Assembly: GCA_963070105.1 (NCBI GenBank)
Contig: OY718804.1
Location: 3,675,317-3,739,316, forward strand
Reading direction: 5' to 3'
Length of the DNA: 64,000 nucleotides
Source of the DNA: Litomosoides sigmodontis
Taxonomy: Eukaryota > Nematoda > Chromadorea > Rhabditida > Onchocercidae
Part shown: positions 29,501-39,588 of the stretch, in pieces
Layout: each line of letters opens with the position of its first letter
Position numbering within the stretch: position 1 is the stretch's first letter
Notes under the pieces: generated by a model
Database searches by the model: none
The model's input: only the letters and a program-made list of their open reading frames with translations
Told to the model about the DNA's origin: nothing
Made by a program: the position numbers and the translations under genes

Positions 29501-30354
29501 GACCATTTTTCGTCAAAATCGCCATCGATTGAGACTACAAAACAATATAATAAGCTTGCAAGTTTTTCCCCCTCCCCCCCCCCTAAAAAAAAATAAAAAC
29601 AAGAAATTGGTTGTAAATAAAACTATACATACAGTGACTTCCTGATAGACAGGAGCACCCATTTCTTTCCAATTTGGAAAAAGTTCATTCAAGGCCCGAA
29701 CATCAATCACTGCGCCAGATAATGTGTGCGCACCAACTTCAGCTCCTTTCTCAACAACACAAACACGAATATCTGAAATATCTTACTCAGAAATTAGAAA
29801 TCCAAAACTGATATTTCCTGGTATGGCTTTCGCATTGTCATCTGCATAATATTGCTTATTAATTGATGAATTTATTGACTCAACCAAAGCGGAACCAATT
29901 TATGCTATATGCTATGCATCATGAAAGTGTAAATGATCGAGAAAATCAAGCTTAAAATAGAAATAAACTGCAAACTCAAAACAGTTGAGAGGAAAAAAGG
30001 CATTGCTGCGAGAAACGGAACTCTTATCAATAGCAATTTCAAGATTTTGCTTGAAATTTTAAAATAAAAACTTCAAGAGCTTAGTTAACCTAAAAGATTT
30101 ATTTGAAAAAGGAACTAACCAATATTTTTTTCTTTCGAAAGTTGCTTAAAACGAATTGCCGATGATAAACCAGCAGGTCCAGCACCCACTATAACAATAT
30201 CGTAACTTTCTACTTCTCGTTTCATATTGACCCTAGACCAACGAACATCCTTTTCTCTTACATTTTTCAGGTAGTGCGAAGTGACCCATTGACCGTTTAC
30301 CACATGTTGCAATCTCTTCCCTGCTTGCAAGGCACGTCGTAAGGTTGCATGCAT
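26530..30354 (-). CDS. ETFDH: Electron transfer flavoprotein-ubiquinone oxidoreductase (ETF-QO/ETFDH), 11 exons, about 621 aa
   Basis: Inner-mitochondrial-membrane flavoprotein that passes electrons from ETF (fatty acid and amino acid oxidation) to ubiquinone, or in worms possibly rhodoquinone. Exons: 30120-30354, 29633-29772, 29440-29534, 29198-29357, 28851-28943, 28648-28767, 28444-28563, 28024-28317, 27756-27980, 27134-27320, 26530-26726. FAD-binding GAGPAG is at residues 57-62, after a basic amphipathic mitochondrial-type leader. Other family blocks include [42 protein letters not shown] and [11 protein letters not shown]. The 4Fe-4S ligands are visible as FCPAG and [11 protein letters not shown]. 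The start of exon 9 is uncertain, because the best-looking acceptor is out of phase with exon 8. The extreme C-terminus differs from the usual glycine-rich ending. The worm orthologue is called let-721. Confidence 0.95.
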
Positions 30355-30359
30355 CCGTT

Positions 30360-30366
30360 TCCTAAA
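30360..30366 (-). promoter_or_regulatory. Acceptor just upstream of the ETF-QO ATG
   Basis: On the minus strand AATTTAG lies a few bases before the chosen ATG. It suggests either spliced-leader addition or a preceding 5' UTR exon, and it supports 30354 rather than the in-frame ATG at 30378 as the start. Confidence 0.4.
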
Positions 30367-31057
30367 TTTCACATACAAAATGAAATCAATAACATATGAT
30401 CAGGGAAATGGATAAATCAGTGGCAGCATAGCATTAATTTTGTAATACGAAGTGAGGCGTAGTTGAAGGGCTACAACTTTCATTGCTACTCAGCTTGACA
30501 GTAGAGAAATAAAGAAAAGTTTGTTGAGGATTGCATGGGACAAAGGTTTCAACACACGTACTAAAAACTACTCGTTACCAGGTCTCTTACTTGACATACA
30601 GAGAAATAGAACGTTATCACGTCCGGAATTCTCACGCTGGAACGTCTAAAGCCAAACCGAGCTATCCTGAAACACTCGACTGGGCACACCTTGCCATCCC
30701 ACGCTTCGCAATATTCAGCTGCTATTGCTGACCAAACGCGAATCTCGCAGCATTATGAAAGTTGTACGGGCAGGTTTCCGAAGTGGAACTTTCTTTCCTT
30801 ACTGTGTCGTTCAAGTTGTGCGGTTCTTTTCCTTTGGATGTACACGTTGATTCTTCTCACGTTTAACTGGAGAAGATTTGCTCTAAACTACTCGTTACAG
30901 ATTGCCAAGCTCAACTCTGAAATATTTATTGATTTTACATTCTAACTTAAATGCAAATATTTAACACAAATTAGCTGTATTGTTTGTCATTCGTGTAATT
31001 CACTTGCAGGCTAATATATTGCATGTTATTTATTCCATTAGTACAATTGTAAAAGTA
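30367..31057. promoter_or_regulatory. Shared divergent promoter region, ETF-QO and SNF8
   Basis: About 700 bases separate the two start codons, which face away from each other. The stretch is less AT-rich than other gaps, notably at 30540-30940. It contains the word ctactcgttac twice (near 30567 and 30888). Two overlapping open frames of 66 and 84 codons on the plus strand show no recognisable protein motif. Possible acceptors before the SNF8 ATG are cttgcag near 31004-31012 and cattag near 31036-31041. Confidence 0.45.
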
Positions 31058-32869
31058 ATGGCAGCACGCCGACGTGGTGTTGGAGTGGGTGCAGTACAGC
31101 AGAAGAAAGATCTCCAGGTTCATGTCCTGCTTATTTGACCATTGTCATCCGCATTGCTAGCTGCTGTACTAGTGAATCTTATTTATTTGTTGAACAATTG
31201 TACCACAAAAGAAATACTGACATTTTCAGGCTAAATTTCAAGCGAAAGGTAGCGAACTAGCAAGCGAACAGTTAAATAAATTTTCTCAGGAACTTGCCAC
31301 TTTCCAAGCAAAGTTAGAGGAATTTGCTCACAAACATCGCGATGAGATTCGTCGAAACTCCCAGTTTCGGCGACATTTTCAGGATATGTGTGCTTCAGTT
31401 GGCGTTGATCCACTTGCTTGTAAGTTGATAGCTACTTGTTCAGAACTAATTAGAGAAATGGACGAATTCACATTAGGATGCTAGGTGGGAGAATGCATGC
31501 TGAGAGGTATTTGCACCGTAATTTATTCATTGTATTTTAAAATTATGATATGAAAACTGGAATTTGTTTTTCATTTTTACACATTATGCTGCTTCACTTA
31601 ATTTTCTGTCATTATTGCCAACCAGATTTTAATGATCGACATTGCGTTTGAGACTCTGGCATACCATGATACTGGGAAGTCTTGGTGATGGAGGCCGACA
31701 TATAGGCTATCCTAGTACATATGTCCATAGATTTGGATAATTCAAGTTCCTTGACCAGATCTAAAGAAGAAAAATTAACTCAAAGACACAGTTGCGATCC
31801 AAAGTTTTAGTTCTTTAAGTTAGAGTTAGAACTAAAATTGCTATTTCCTCATATGGAAAGTAACGAAAATGGTCTTTTTTCAGCTAGTAAAGGTTTTTGG
31901 GCTGAAAAGCTTGGTGTCGGTGATTTTTATTATGAACTGGCCGTTCAAATTGTTGAAGTTTGTATGTCAACCAATCACATAAATGGCGGTGTTATGACGA
32001 TAGAAGAGTTGAGAAATCGGCTATTGCGTTCGCGAGCACGAACACGACGTGATGCTATCACGACGTATGAATTTTTCGTGGTTGTTTAGTTAATGATGAG
32101 AGTGAAAATCACAAAATGTGGAAGTAGGGCAGAAGTCGGTAGTAGAAGTTTGGATTTTATTGAGTGATTGATTCAAGTAAACTTGAATTCATTTAGTGCA
32201 TCGGACCAATTTTTCTCGAAACAAACCATGTATAGTTTACAAATTTAAGAGCACAGAAGTCATTTCTTCCTTCGTGATGTCCAATTGATTTGAAATTTAG
32301 AGACGACATTTTGCGTGCTGTTGACAAGTTGAAAGTACTTGGTAATGGTTTTGAACTGATTGCGTTGGGAAGTGGACGATTTTTGGTGCAAAGTGTGCCT
32401 GGTGAGCTTAGCATGGACGACTCACGGGTTTTACAATTAGCTGAAGATGCTGCTTATGTAACGAAAGTGAGTTCTAATAATTATCTGAAATTTCTTTTGC
32501 TGGTGGTTTATTTTTTCGTGCAGTTATTTCTACACGTAAGAGTAAAACACATTTTTGTTTATGATTACAATGTTTATTTCCTTCGTTTGATATGTTATTA
32601 GCTCAATGAGTGTAGCTTTTTGCTAAATCACCAGAGAATGAGGATTTCAGAACAGTTATTTTCAGGAACTCATCATGGATCGCTTGCGATGGGATGAACG
32701 ACGTACCGACGTAGTGTTAGAGCACTTGGTTAAAGAAGGCATTGCTTGGATCGATAAGCAGTCAGCGGACACTGTCCAATATTGGATTCCAAGTCTTTTT
32801 CTTCAGCAGCATTACCATTCGAGCAGTTCAACCAGCGTATCTGACGGTATTGCATCAACTTTTCACTGA
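31058..32869 (+). CDS. vps-22: SNF8/VPS22, ESCRT-II subunit, 5 exons, 266 aa
   Basis: Subunit of ESCRT-II (with VPS25 and VPS36), which acts on endosomes in sorting ubiquitinated membrane proteins into multivesicular bodies. Exons: 31058-31117, 31230-31419, 31884-32064, 32301-32466, 32666-32869. Phases close; the human protein has 258 aa. The N-terminal helical region starts MAARRRGVGVGAVQQKKDL. It is followed by the family signatures DMCASVGVDPLAS, KGFWAEKLGVGDFYYELAVQ and NGGVMTIEEL, which lead into tandem winged-helix domains (VQSVPGELSMDDSRVLQLAE and later VLEHLVKEGIAWID). The C-terminus is a short Ser-rich tail. It is divergent from ETF-QO and tail-to-tail with the T-box gene. The assignment is clear from sequence similarity along the whole protein. 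Confidence 0.96.
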
Positions 32870-34973
32870 CGAAATCTTAATTGCAAAAAAAAGCAAAAGC
32901 AGCAAATATATTCTGCATAAATGGAAACACATGCTTTACAGAGCTGCATTAAAGGAGGATATTGTCCATACTGGGAAATTTTCAAAATAAGCGATTACGA
33001 TAGATCGTAATGGAGTAATTTTACTTAAAAATGTTCCACTATCTCATAATTATCGACTTTTCTGAAAGTGACTGAAGTTGTTGGAATTTTCTGAAAATCA
33101 CTGAAGTTATTGGAATTTTCGGAAATTTTAAAGCTTTACAAGCTTTTGCAAAGTTGTATGTTCTTGATTCATTTAGATTAGGCATACTAGTTGTTTTTAA
33201 ATCAAGTAATTGTTGGATTGTTATTGCTAGTTATTGCCAGTGAGGCTATGGTCCTCACCTCTTGTATCGTGTATTTTTACACTGTTTTTTTTTGTTTGCT
33301 TAAAAATATTGAATTTGTGACGTTCCTATGAATTATTCATAGATTGGAGTGTGCAATGTTGTACTATTAGTGTAAAATTATATCCTTGTTGTGTAGTGTG
33401 TGATAATAGTGGTTTTTTTTTCCATAAAATCTCTACTGATGCATACGGTGTAGTAGGTTTAATGTCAACGATATAACAGCGATAATATTACAAAAAATTC
33501 CACTGGAAATAATCTGAGCAGTATTTGATTCATGTAGAAAACATCACACATCATAAATTTGCAATATTTTCATAAAAGCAGGAAATGTGAGTATTCGTAA
33601 CAGTTGCAGCGATAAAGCATACAAAGAAAATTGAGTAGAATGGAAACATTAGCGCTATTCTGGTGCTCATTTAATACATTTGTATAAATTCCCCTATTGG
33701 TAGTAAAGCCAAAAAGAAGCGATTAAGTATTTAGTTAGAGTTCGAGAGTTGATTAAATAACACAGATCTCTGAGGTATCAATGATGTTCGTATCTGGTGT
33801 GAGTATCGGCCTCACTTTGTTCGTACTGTGACTTAATTTTCGTACTGCTTGCGACTATGGATAACTTAAAACTTAGCAGTTGCGCGAAGCGGTACGATAA
33901 AAGTAGTGTCAGGTCAAAAGCAACAGTTCGGGTAGTTGATTAAAGCATCATATAACTGAGCTCTTCGCCAGATAACCAAACTCTTATTTTCTCCCTTTTC
34001 GGTAATTTCCTTTTTTTTTTTACGCTTCTACCATCACTTTTTTCACAAACGCAATTTGTCCTTATCAGTCATTTTGACCAAAATTAAAAAATTTTTATTA
34101 CACTGAAGAATTTGAATATGCTAAAATAATGTTGACAAAAAAATAGGCGAATTAAAATTCACGTCAATAACAGAAGTTGTGGCGGAGTTATGGAAGCTTC
34201 TCGATGCGAAACAGATAATAGTTAACTTTAATCGCTTTATACAATAATAGGTACTCTGCAAATGCACAAGAATCTTCTTGTTTCATCTTCTTCAAGTGTG
34301 CTGAAATCACGTTGAAGTGATAGGAATGAACGCTAATTATGTGAACAGTTTTTTCGTCTAGTCAATTTACTGTGATTTTTCGGTAGAGAATTAACCAGAA
34401 AGTTACGGTTTACTCTTTCTTCCTCTCTCTCTCTCTCTCTCTCTCTATCTCCAGTGAAAGATTGTTTTGATGATGCCGATGAAAGTGTTGCAGTTATTGC
34501 GTTATATCATTCTGGCTTAGTCTTCCACTCCCCATTTGCTGTAATACCTAATTCACTAATCATTCCTGATAATTCAAGAAATCGCAACTTACAGTTAATA
34601 TCGCTACATCTACAGTACCAAAATCAGTAAACTAAAAAAAACCGTTATCCACCTGAGATGTCTCCTTGCGCTTACCTTTACACTAAATGCATCACATGCA
34701 GTATGATCTTTTTTAATCTTTTTTTCTATTATATTGTATCACACCGATATTATGAGTAAAAGGAAACAGAGAGAGAGAGAGAAAATAATATATTTTGAAT
34801 ATTTTTTCAGTATTTATCATCGAATGGTAGAAGAGATAGAAGCAGTGCATTAGTGCATTATCCTATGTGTTAATTAAATTGATCACAAATCATTAATTAA
34901 TTAATTAATTACATGAATTATTGATAGTAGACCCGTAAAATTTAGCATACTAATGTGTGAGTTAGAGGAATAT
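32870..34973. other. Intergenic region between convergent SNF8 and T-box genes
   Basis: It holds the 3' ends of both genes. A CT run lies at about 34420-34449 and a short GA run near 34768-34783. A palindromic ttaattaa series lies near 34895-34910. An open frame continues SNF8-proximal DNA (about 32880-32990) but is out of frame with the SNF8 stop and has no splice support. Confidence 0.5.
34420..34449. repeat. CT microsatellite
   Basis: Uninterrupted CT run downstream of both SNF8 and the T-box gene. Confidence 0.85.
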
Positions 34974-36228
34974 TCAAATATAAGGAGATGGATTACGTGC
35001 TACAAGGGATGGATATGGTATTGATAAATGATGCCACAATGTACCATAATTCCACATACTTGAGAGATTCAGGGCAGGAAAAGTTGAAGAATTGAAAAAA
35101 TTTTGCGTTTCTACTGGTTTTTGTAGGTTTGAAATGCATGCAGGAAGAGTGTTTTCGGAATCATTAAGAGAGCTAGCAGAGGAATTTGAATTAATCAAAA
35201 TGTTTTGATGGCTATCAGGTAGGACGTAGCCAGAAGAGTGGACATTCGTTGAACACGTTGCAATAGGATGATGAGTTGCTGCTGTTGACAGATTGCAGTT
35301 GGACGATAGAAGATGGAATGACTGTGAAACGTGGTGTCCTTTATTACCTGAGAAATAAGGTGATCTATTCGTCAGGTATGATTTGTACTTATTTAACGGG
35401 GTGACAGATGAGTGTAACCTGTGGTCATCTGTTAATAGAGCTGTAGCATCATTAGTATCTGCAATGAAATAGCACCATTGTTAGTTCACCAAGGCAAATA
35501 TATATATTTTTTTGATAATATTTTGAGAATGAGTGAGCCCTAAAATTTTTAATTTTGCTACAATTAAATGATATATCTAATCCACTTCACATTTAGATAA
35601 AATTATTATTCAATCTTTTTAAATTGTCAAAAATTTAGGATTAAACTAACCGGTCGTTAAATTATTACTATTATTACTTCTACTTGTACCACCACGTTGT
35701 CCACGTGCATAACTGTTGTGTATTTTTTTCATTTCTATAATCCGCTGATTTTGATAAGCCGTAACAGCTATGAATTCCATAATTTCATCGGTGAAACTCT
35801 TCACTAACTGATACTGATTAGTCAATATCGTAGAACCATCGAGACATAATGCTGGTGTTGCATACACTTTGTATATGTACAGAACTGGATGATATTTATA
35901 CATGGAAGTAAGAAGCACCTGGAAGTGAATTACGCTAAATGACGTCCTAGCTAAATGACGTAATAATACGTGCTCCCTTCTACCTTCTGTTCGCTTCCTC
36001 TCACATTATTATTCGTTTCCATTTACGAAGCAATCGTAAGAAATGCCACATTTGCTTTTCGATATGGAATGAAATATTTTAAAATCAATATTGTTAATTA
36101 AATAATTGCAGAAAGATTGTCAGCACTGCCAAAATGCTAGAATGTGTTTGTTTCCTTTTCAACAATAATATAACTTTAAAAAAAGAAAAAAAAAGAATTT
36201 AAGCAAAAAAAAATGAGTAAGACGAGGT

Positions 36229-36267
<39 letters not shown>

Positions 36268-37473
36268 CGAGAGATATGTATCAGTTAGGCATGCTCACCT
36301 AAGTTATATCTTTACTAAGATCTACCTCTATGAGGCGCCATTGTTGATTTCTATCAGTAACTGTAATACTTATGTAGAGACATACAACCATTAGCAAACA
36401 CTTCACTATCTGTTCAAACTCGCCCACATTTGATGGATTTATTTGCAAAGTGACAAGGATGAGGTGGGAATGGATAAGATGAAAGTTGACAAAATTATTT
36501 ATCGCTTCATGCGCAAATGTTCACATTAATGTCCTAAAATGCTAATTTATGTAATTCTACGATTGAATTTTTAAACAAAATATCAATCATTTTCAGCTAT
36601 CATCCATCTATTAGCTGAACTGGTAGTAAATCAGAGGAGAATTGAACGATATAAACAAATTTAAAACTAACATTTGAGCAGCAATCTTTAGCGCTATTCG
36701 TAATTTTCAGCTTACCAAAACGAATGCCATTATTCATCCAATACTGTCCAAGTTGTGTGGAACCATTATCTGGATAAATATATCTTTCCTCACTTTCACG
36801 ATCCCCCGTAGCAGTCATATGCCATTCACCGGCTGTATACTTATACCTTAATTACGATAAATTATTAAAAAACTTTATCGACGAAACAGTTTTTTGCTTA
36901 TTTTAGGAAAAAAATTATAATGCTTTGCAGACAAAGAAAAAATTTCTTTTTCATAAAATTTCAAAAATTAATTAAAATTTTGGCAATTAATTGTACTTTA
37001 TTCACTTTATAATAATTATAGCTTTTAAATTTTTATAATAATTATACTTTACAATAAGCAATGAGTTAGCAAGTGATAATTAATTAACCTTGCTTGATCA
37101 GCTCGACATATCTTAAGACATACGAGATACATTGCTTTCGGCTCCAAACCCTCCACCGAATAACCAATTCGAGGATAGATACATCTAGAAATTATAAAAT
37201 AAGCAACACAGGTAATGCCACTGGATTAATTTCAATCGAACAATTATTTTCTAGTGACTGCTTTTGCAAGAATACTCTTATTGCATGGAAAATTCATCGG
37301 TCGACTTATTTGTTCTGTTAATTTTTTTCACGTATTGATCGGATTTTTATCGTAAGAATATTAGACCTTCCTTACCTTCCTTTACTTGTCAGAATCATTT
37401 CATTATTGTTACGATGAAATTCTTCCCATAATTTCCGATGTGATATGGCAACACGAATTTTTTCGCTACTCAT
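34974..37473 (-). CDS. T-box transcription factor, divergent, 5 exons, 373 aa
   Basis: Sequence-specific nuclear DNA-binding protein of the T-box family. Exons: 37376-37473, 37089-37184, 36672-36846, 35651-35918, 34974-35458. Phases close. The T-box starts almost at the N-terminus (IRVAISHRKLWEEFH) and runs to about residue 200. Diagnostic blocks are NEMILTSKGR, YPRIGYSVEGLEP, YPDNGSTQLGQYWMNNG, FGKLKITN, SMYKYHPVLYIYKV and FIAVTAYQNQRI. The remaining 160 or so residues are rich in Ser, Asn, His and Thr with no recognised domain. Departures from the family consensus include GQYW for the usual HW, a Cys pair in the variable loop after KLKITN, and an unusual GSTILTNQYQLVKSF segment. ATG 37473 is chosen because the frame upstream soon reaches a stop. 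The subfamily cannot be fixed by eye. Confidence 0.9.
36229..36270. repeat. GA microsatellite in a T-box intron
   Basis: GA run in the intron 35919-36671 of the T-box gene. Confidence 0.9.
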
Positions 37474-39588
37474 ACCAGCTACTTCTTCTCTCTGTTGCAA
37501 CAAAATTTCATTTATAGCTGTCTCGCATGTTCAACACTTTTTCTTTATCCTAAAATTCAACATTTACATCTATATCTTGGTATCATAATGCTTCATCAGG
37601 ACTTTCACGATTCGCCTTAACTGCAACATTATCAGACTGCTGATAGGCTACCGTTAAATGATTTGCACTCTTTTGCATAAAATATTACATTATACTCTGC
37701 TTCAAGAATAAAGTTCTTCCGTTAAAAAATTGAAATTGCATCTTTTAGGATTCACTAACTTCATACTCATTTCTCAAATTCTAAATACTTTTAAGTATAT
37801 GTAAAGAAAATAATTGAAAATTTTACACAGAGATATCTCAAACTTAGCATTTTATTCCATTTAACTACTTAAAAACCTCTAAATGCATAAGTAAGTAAGT
37901 GTAGAACTGAAGAAGATAAGTACCAATTAAAGTGAACGTGTAACTGTGGCAAGAATTCTTTGTAGTATATTATTAATGGCGAAACTCCACCTCTTCATGG
38001 TAATATGAGTGGTGCAAAGGAAGTGGCAGAGTTAGCATACTGTAGATGTGACTTACAGAGTGGGTAAATGGAGGGATAATAGAAAGGGTAAAGATTGCAT
38101 TGCAAATTTTAATTTTAATTAAAATTTTAAGCGACAAAAGATTTAGAGGAGATATGATAAAGTGTAAGAAAATTTTAAACTGTAAAAATTAAACGATTGT
38201 TATACAATAGCAGCAAAAAAAAATTTTTTTTCAATCGAAATAATTTTTATTAATTCTACTATCAAATACAATTATTTTCACTCGTTTATTATTTTAAGAA
38301 AATATACATCAACGTTTATCTTACATGAAGTAATAATGAAAAAAAAGCATGGTTGCTAATAACTCTACTCGTACTTCATTTATACTAAAATCACAAATAT
38401 AATTAAAAAAAAATTCCATTTTTTTTCTCTAAAATTTTGTCATTGAAAAGGAATTATCTGACCAATCTACTATATTAATGTTTTTATAGTGTAAAATTTC
38501 AACTTTTGCTTTTCTTTTTTTGCATTTAAATAAACAGTCGAAGAATACATAAGCAAATTACAGTCAAAAAACAAATGGTATATGTTGACAGCTTTGGATG
38601 GTGCAACAAAGTTAAGAGAGTTTGATGCTCTTTTTGCGTGGCAAATAATGAAACGCTTCCTTTGCGGGCATAAATGTTATTTTTGCCATTTGTAATTTAT
38701 GACGGAAATACCACACGGATTTCGTGGAGTCCGTCAAAGAGCGGCAATGTGTTTTTTGCGCAGTAATGCAACAGATTATCAGTGCGCAACTGTTTGTGAA
38801 TGACCGATGATAGCTTAGCGGCGACAGAACTTTTCCCCATTTCATTCAACTATTTGTTTTAGATGATAGAAGTTGGACTAATTGATGTTAGTACTGTTCT
38901 GTCACTTTAAAAGAAATTAATTGGCAAGGAAAGTTCAATCTTCCTCTTGGCCGTCCTTTTTTTCCATCTTTCTTCTCCTTTTATTTTCACTTTTTCGTGC
39001 GATTTCTTTAATTTTAAGCTAATTGATTCTTTTCTTTTTTTGAAATATGGAATTAATGGGATTAGAAGTGACTAGAAGTTGAAACAAAATAAGATATTAA
39101 AAGAAGAAATCTCAAAGAGAAGAAGCATATTTGTAAAATTTCCATTAATTCACCACGTGAAAATGGTTTAAAGAAGGAATAGAAAAAAAATAACAATATC
39201 TGTAATTAATTTTTGCTCAATAAAATTAATTTTCAACTAAATTTGTTTGCGAAATAAAAAGCTTAAAAAATGAAAACGAAGTTTAATTTCAACAAAAACT
39301 TTCATTTGATGAAAAGTGCCTATCAGTTCTTCTCGATGCGCGAATTAACTTTTCTGAAATGCTTATTTTGTGAAATTTGGAAACAACACTCAGTATATTT
39401 TATGTCAACTTCTTTCCTGAAATTCCTCAAATTTTACTCGTATTTTTTGACGCTTTTCACTCAAACAACAATACGACCACTTGCGAGACTGCGGACAAAG
39501 GGTGTCTTATTCCATTTTCCGCTTCATTAGTGTATTAGTTCTGTGCATAAGCCAGCATTTCAATTTGTTTATCCATCCGTTGCAAATA
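37474..39588. other. Intergenic region upstream of the T-box gene
   Basis: AT-rich DNA between two divergently oriented genes, so it probably holds both promoters. No coding frame is supported. The open frames at about 38612-38845 and 39270-39530 lack splice signals or motifs. Confidence 0.45.

Noticed and set aside
29570..29595. G/C homopolymer near 29573-29583 as a regulatory element
   Set aside because: It lies in an ETF-QO intron and looks like an ordinary homopolymer run.
34890..34912. ttaattaa palindromes as binding sites (also near 11410 and 15225)
   Set aside because: Such words are expected often by chance in DNA this AT-rich.
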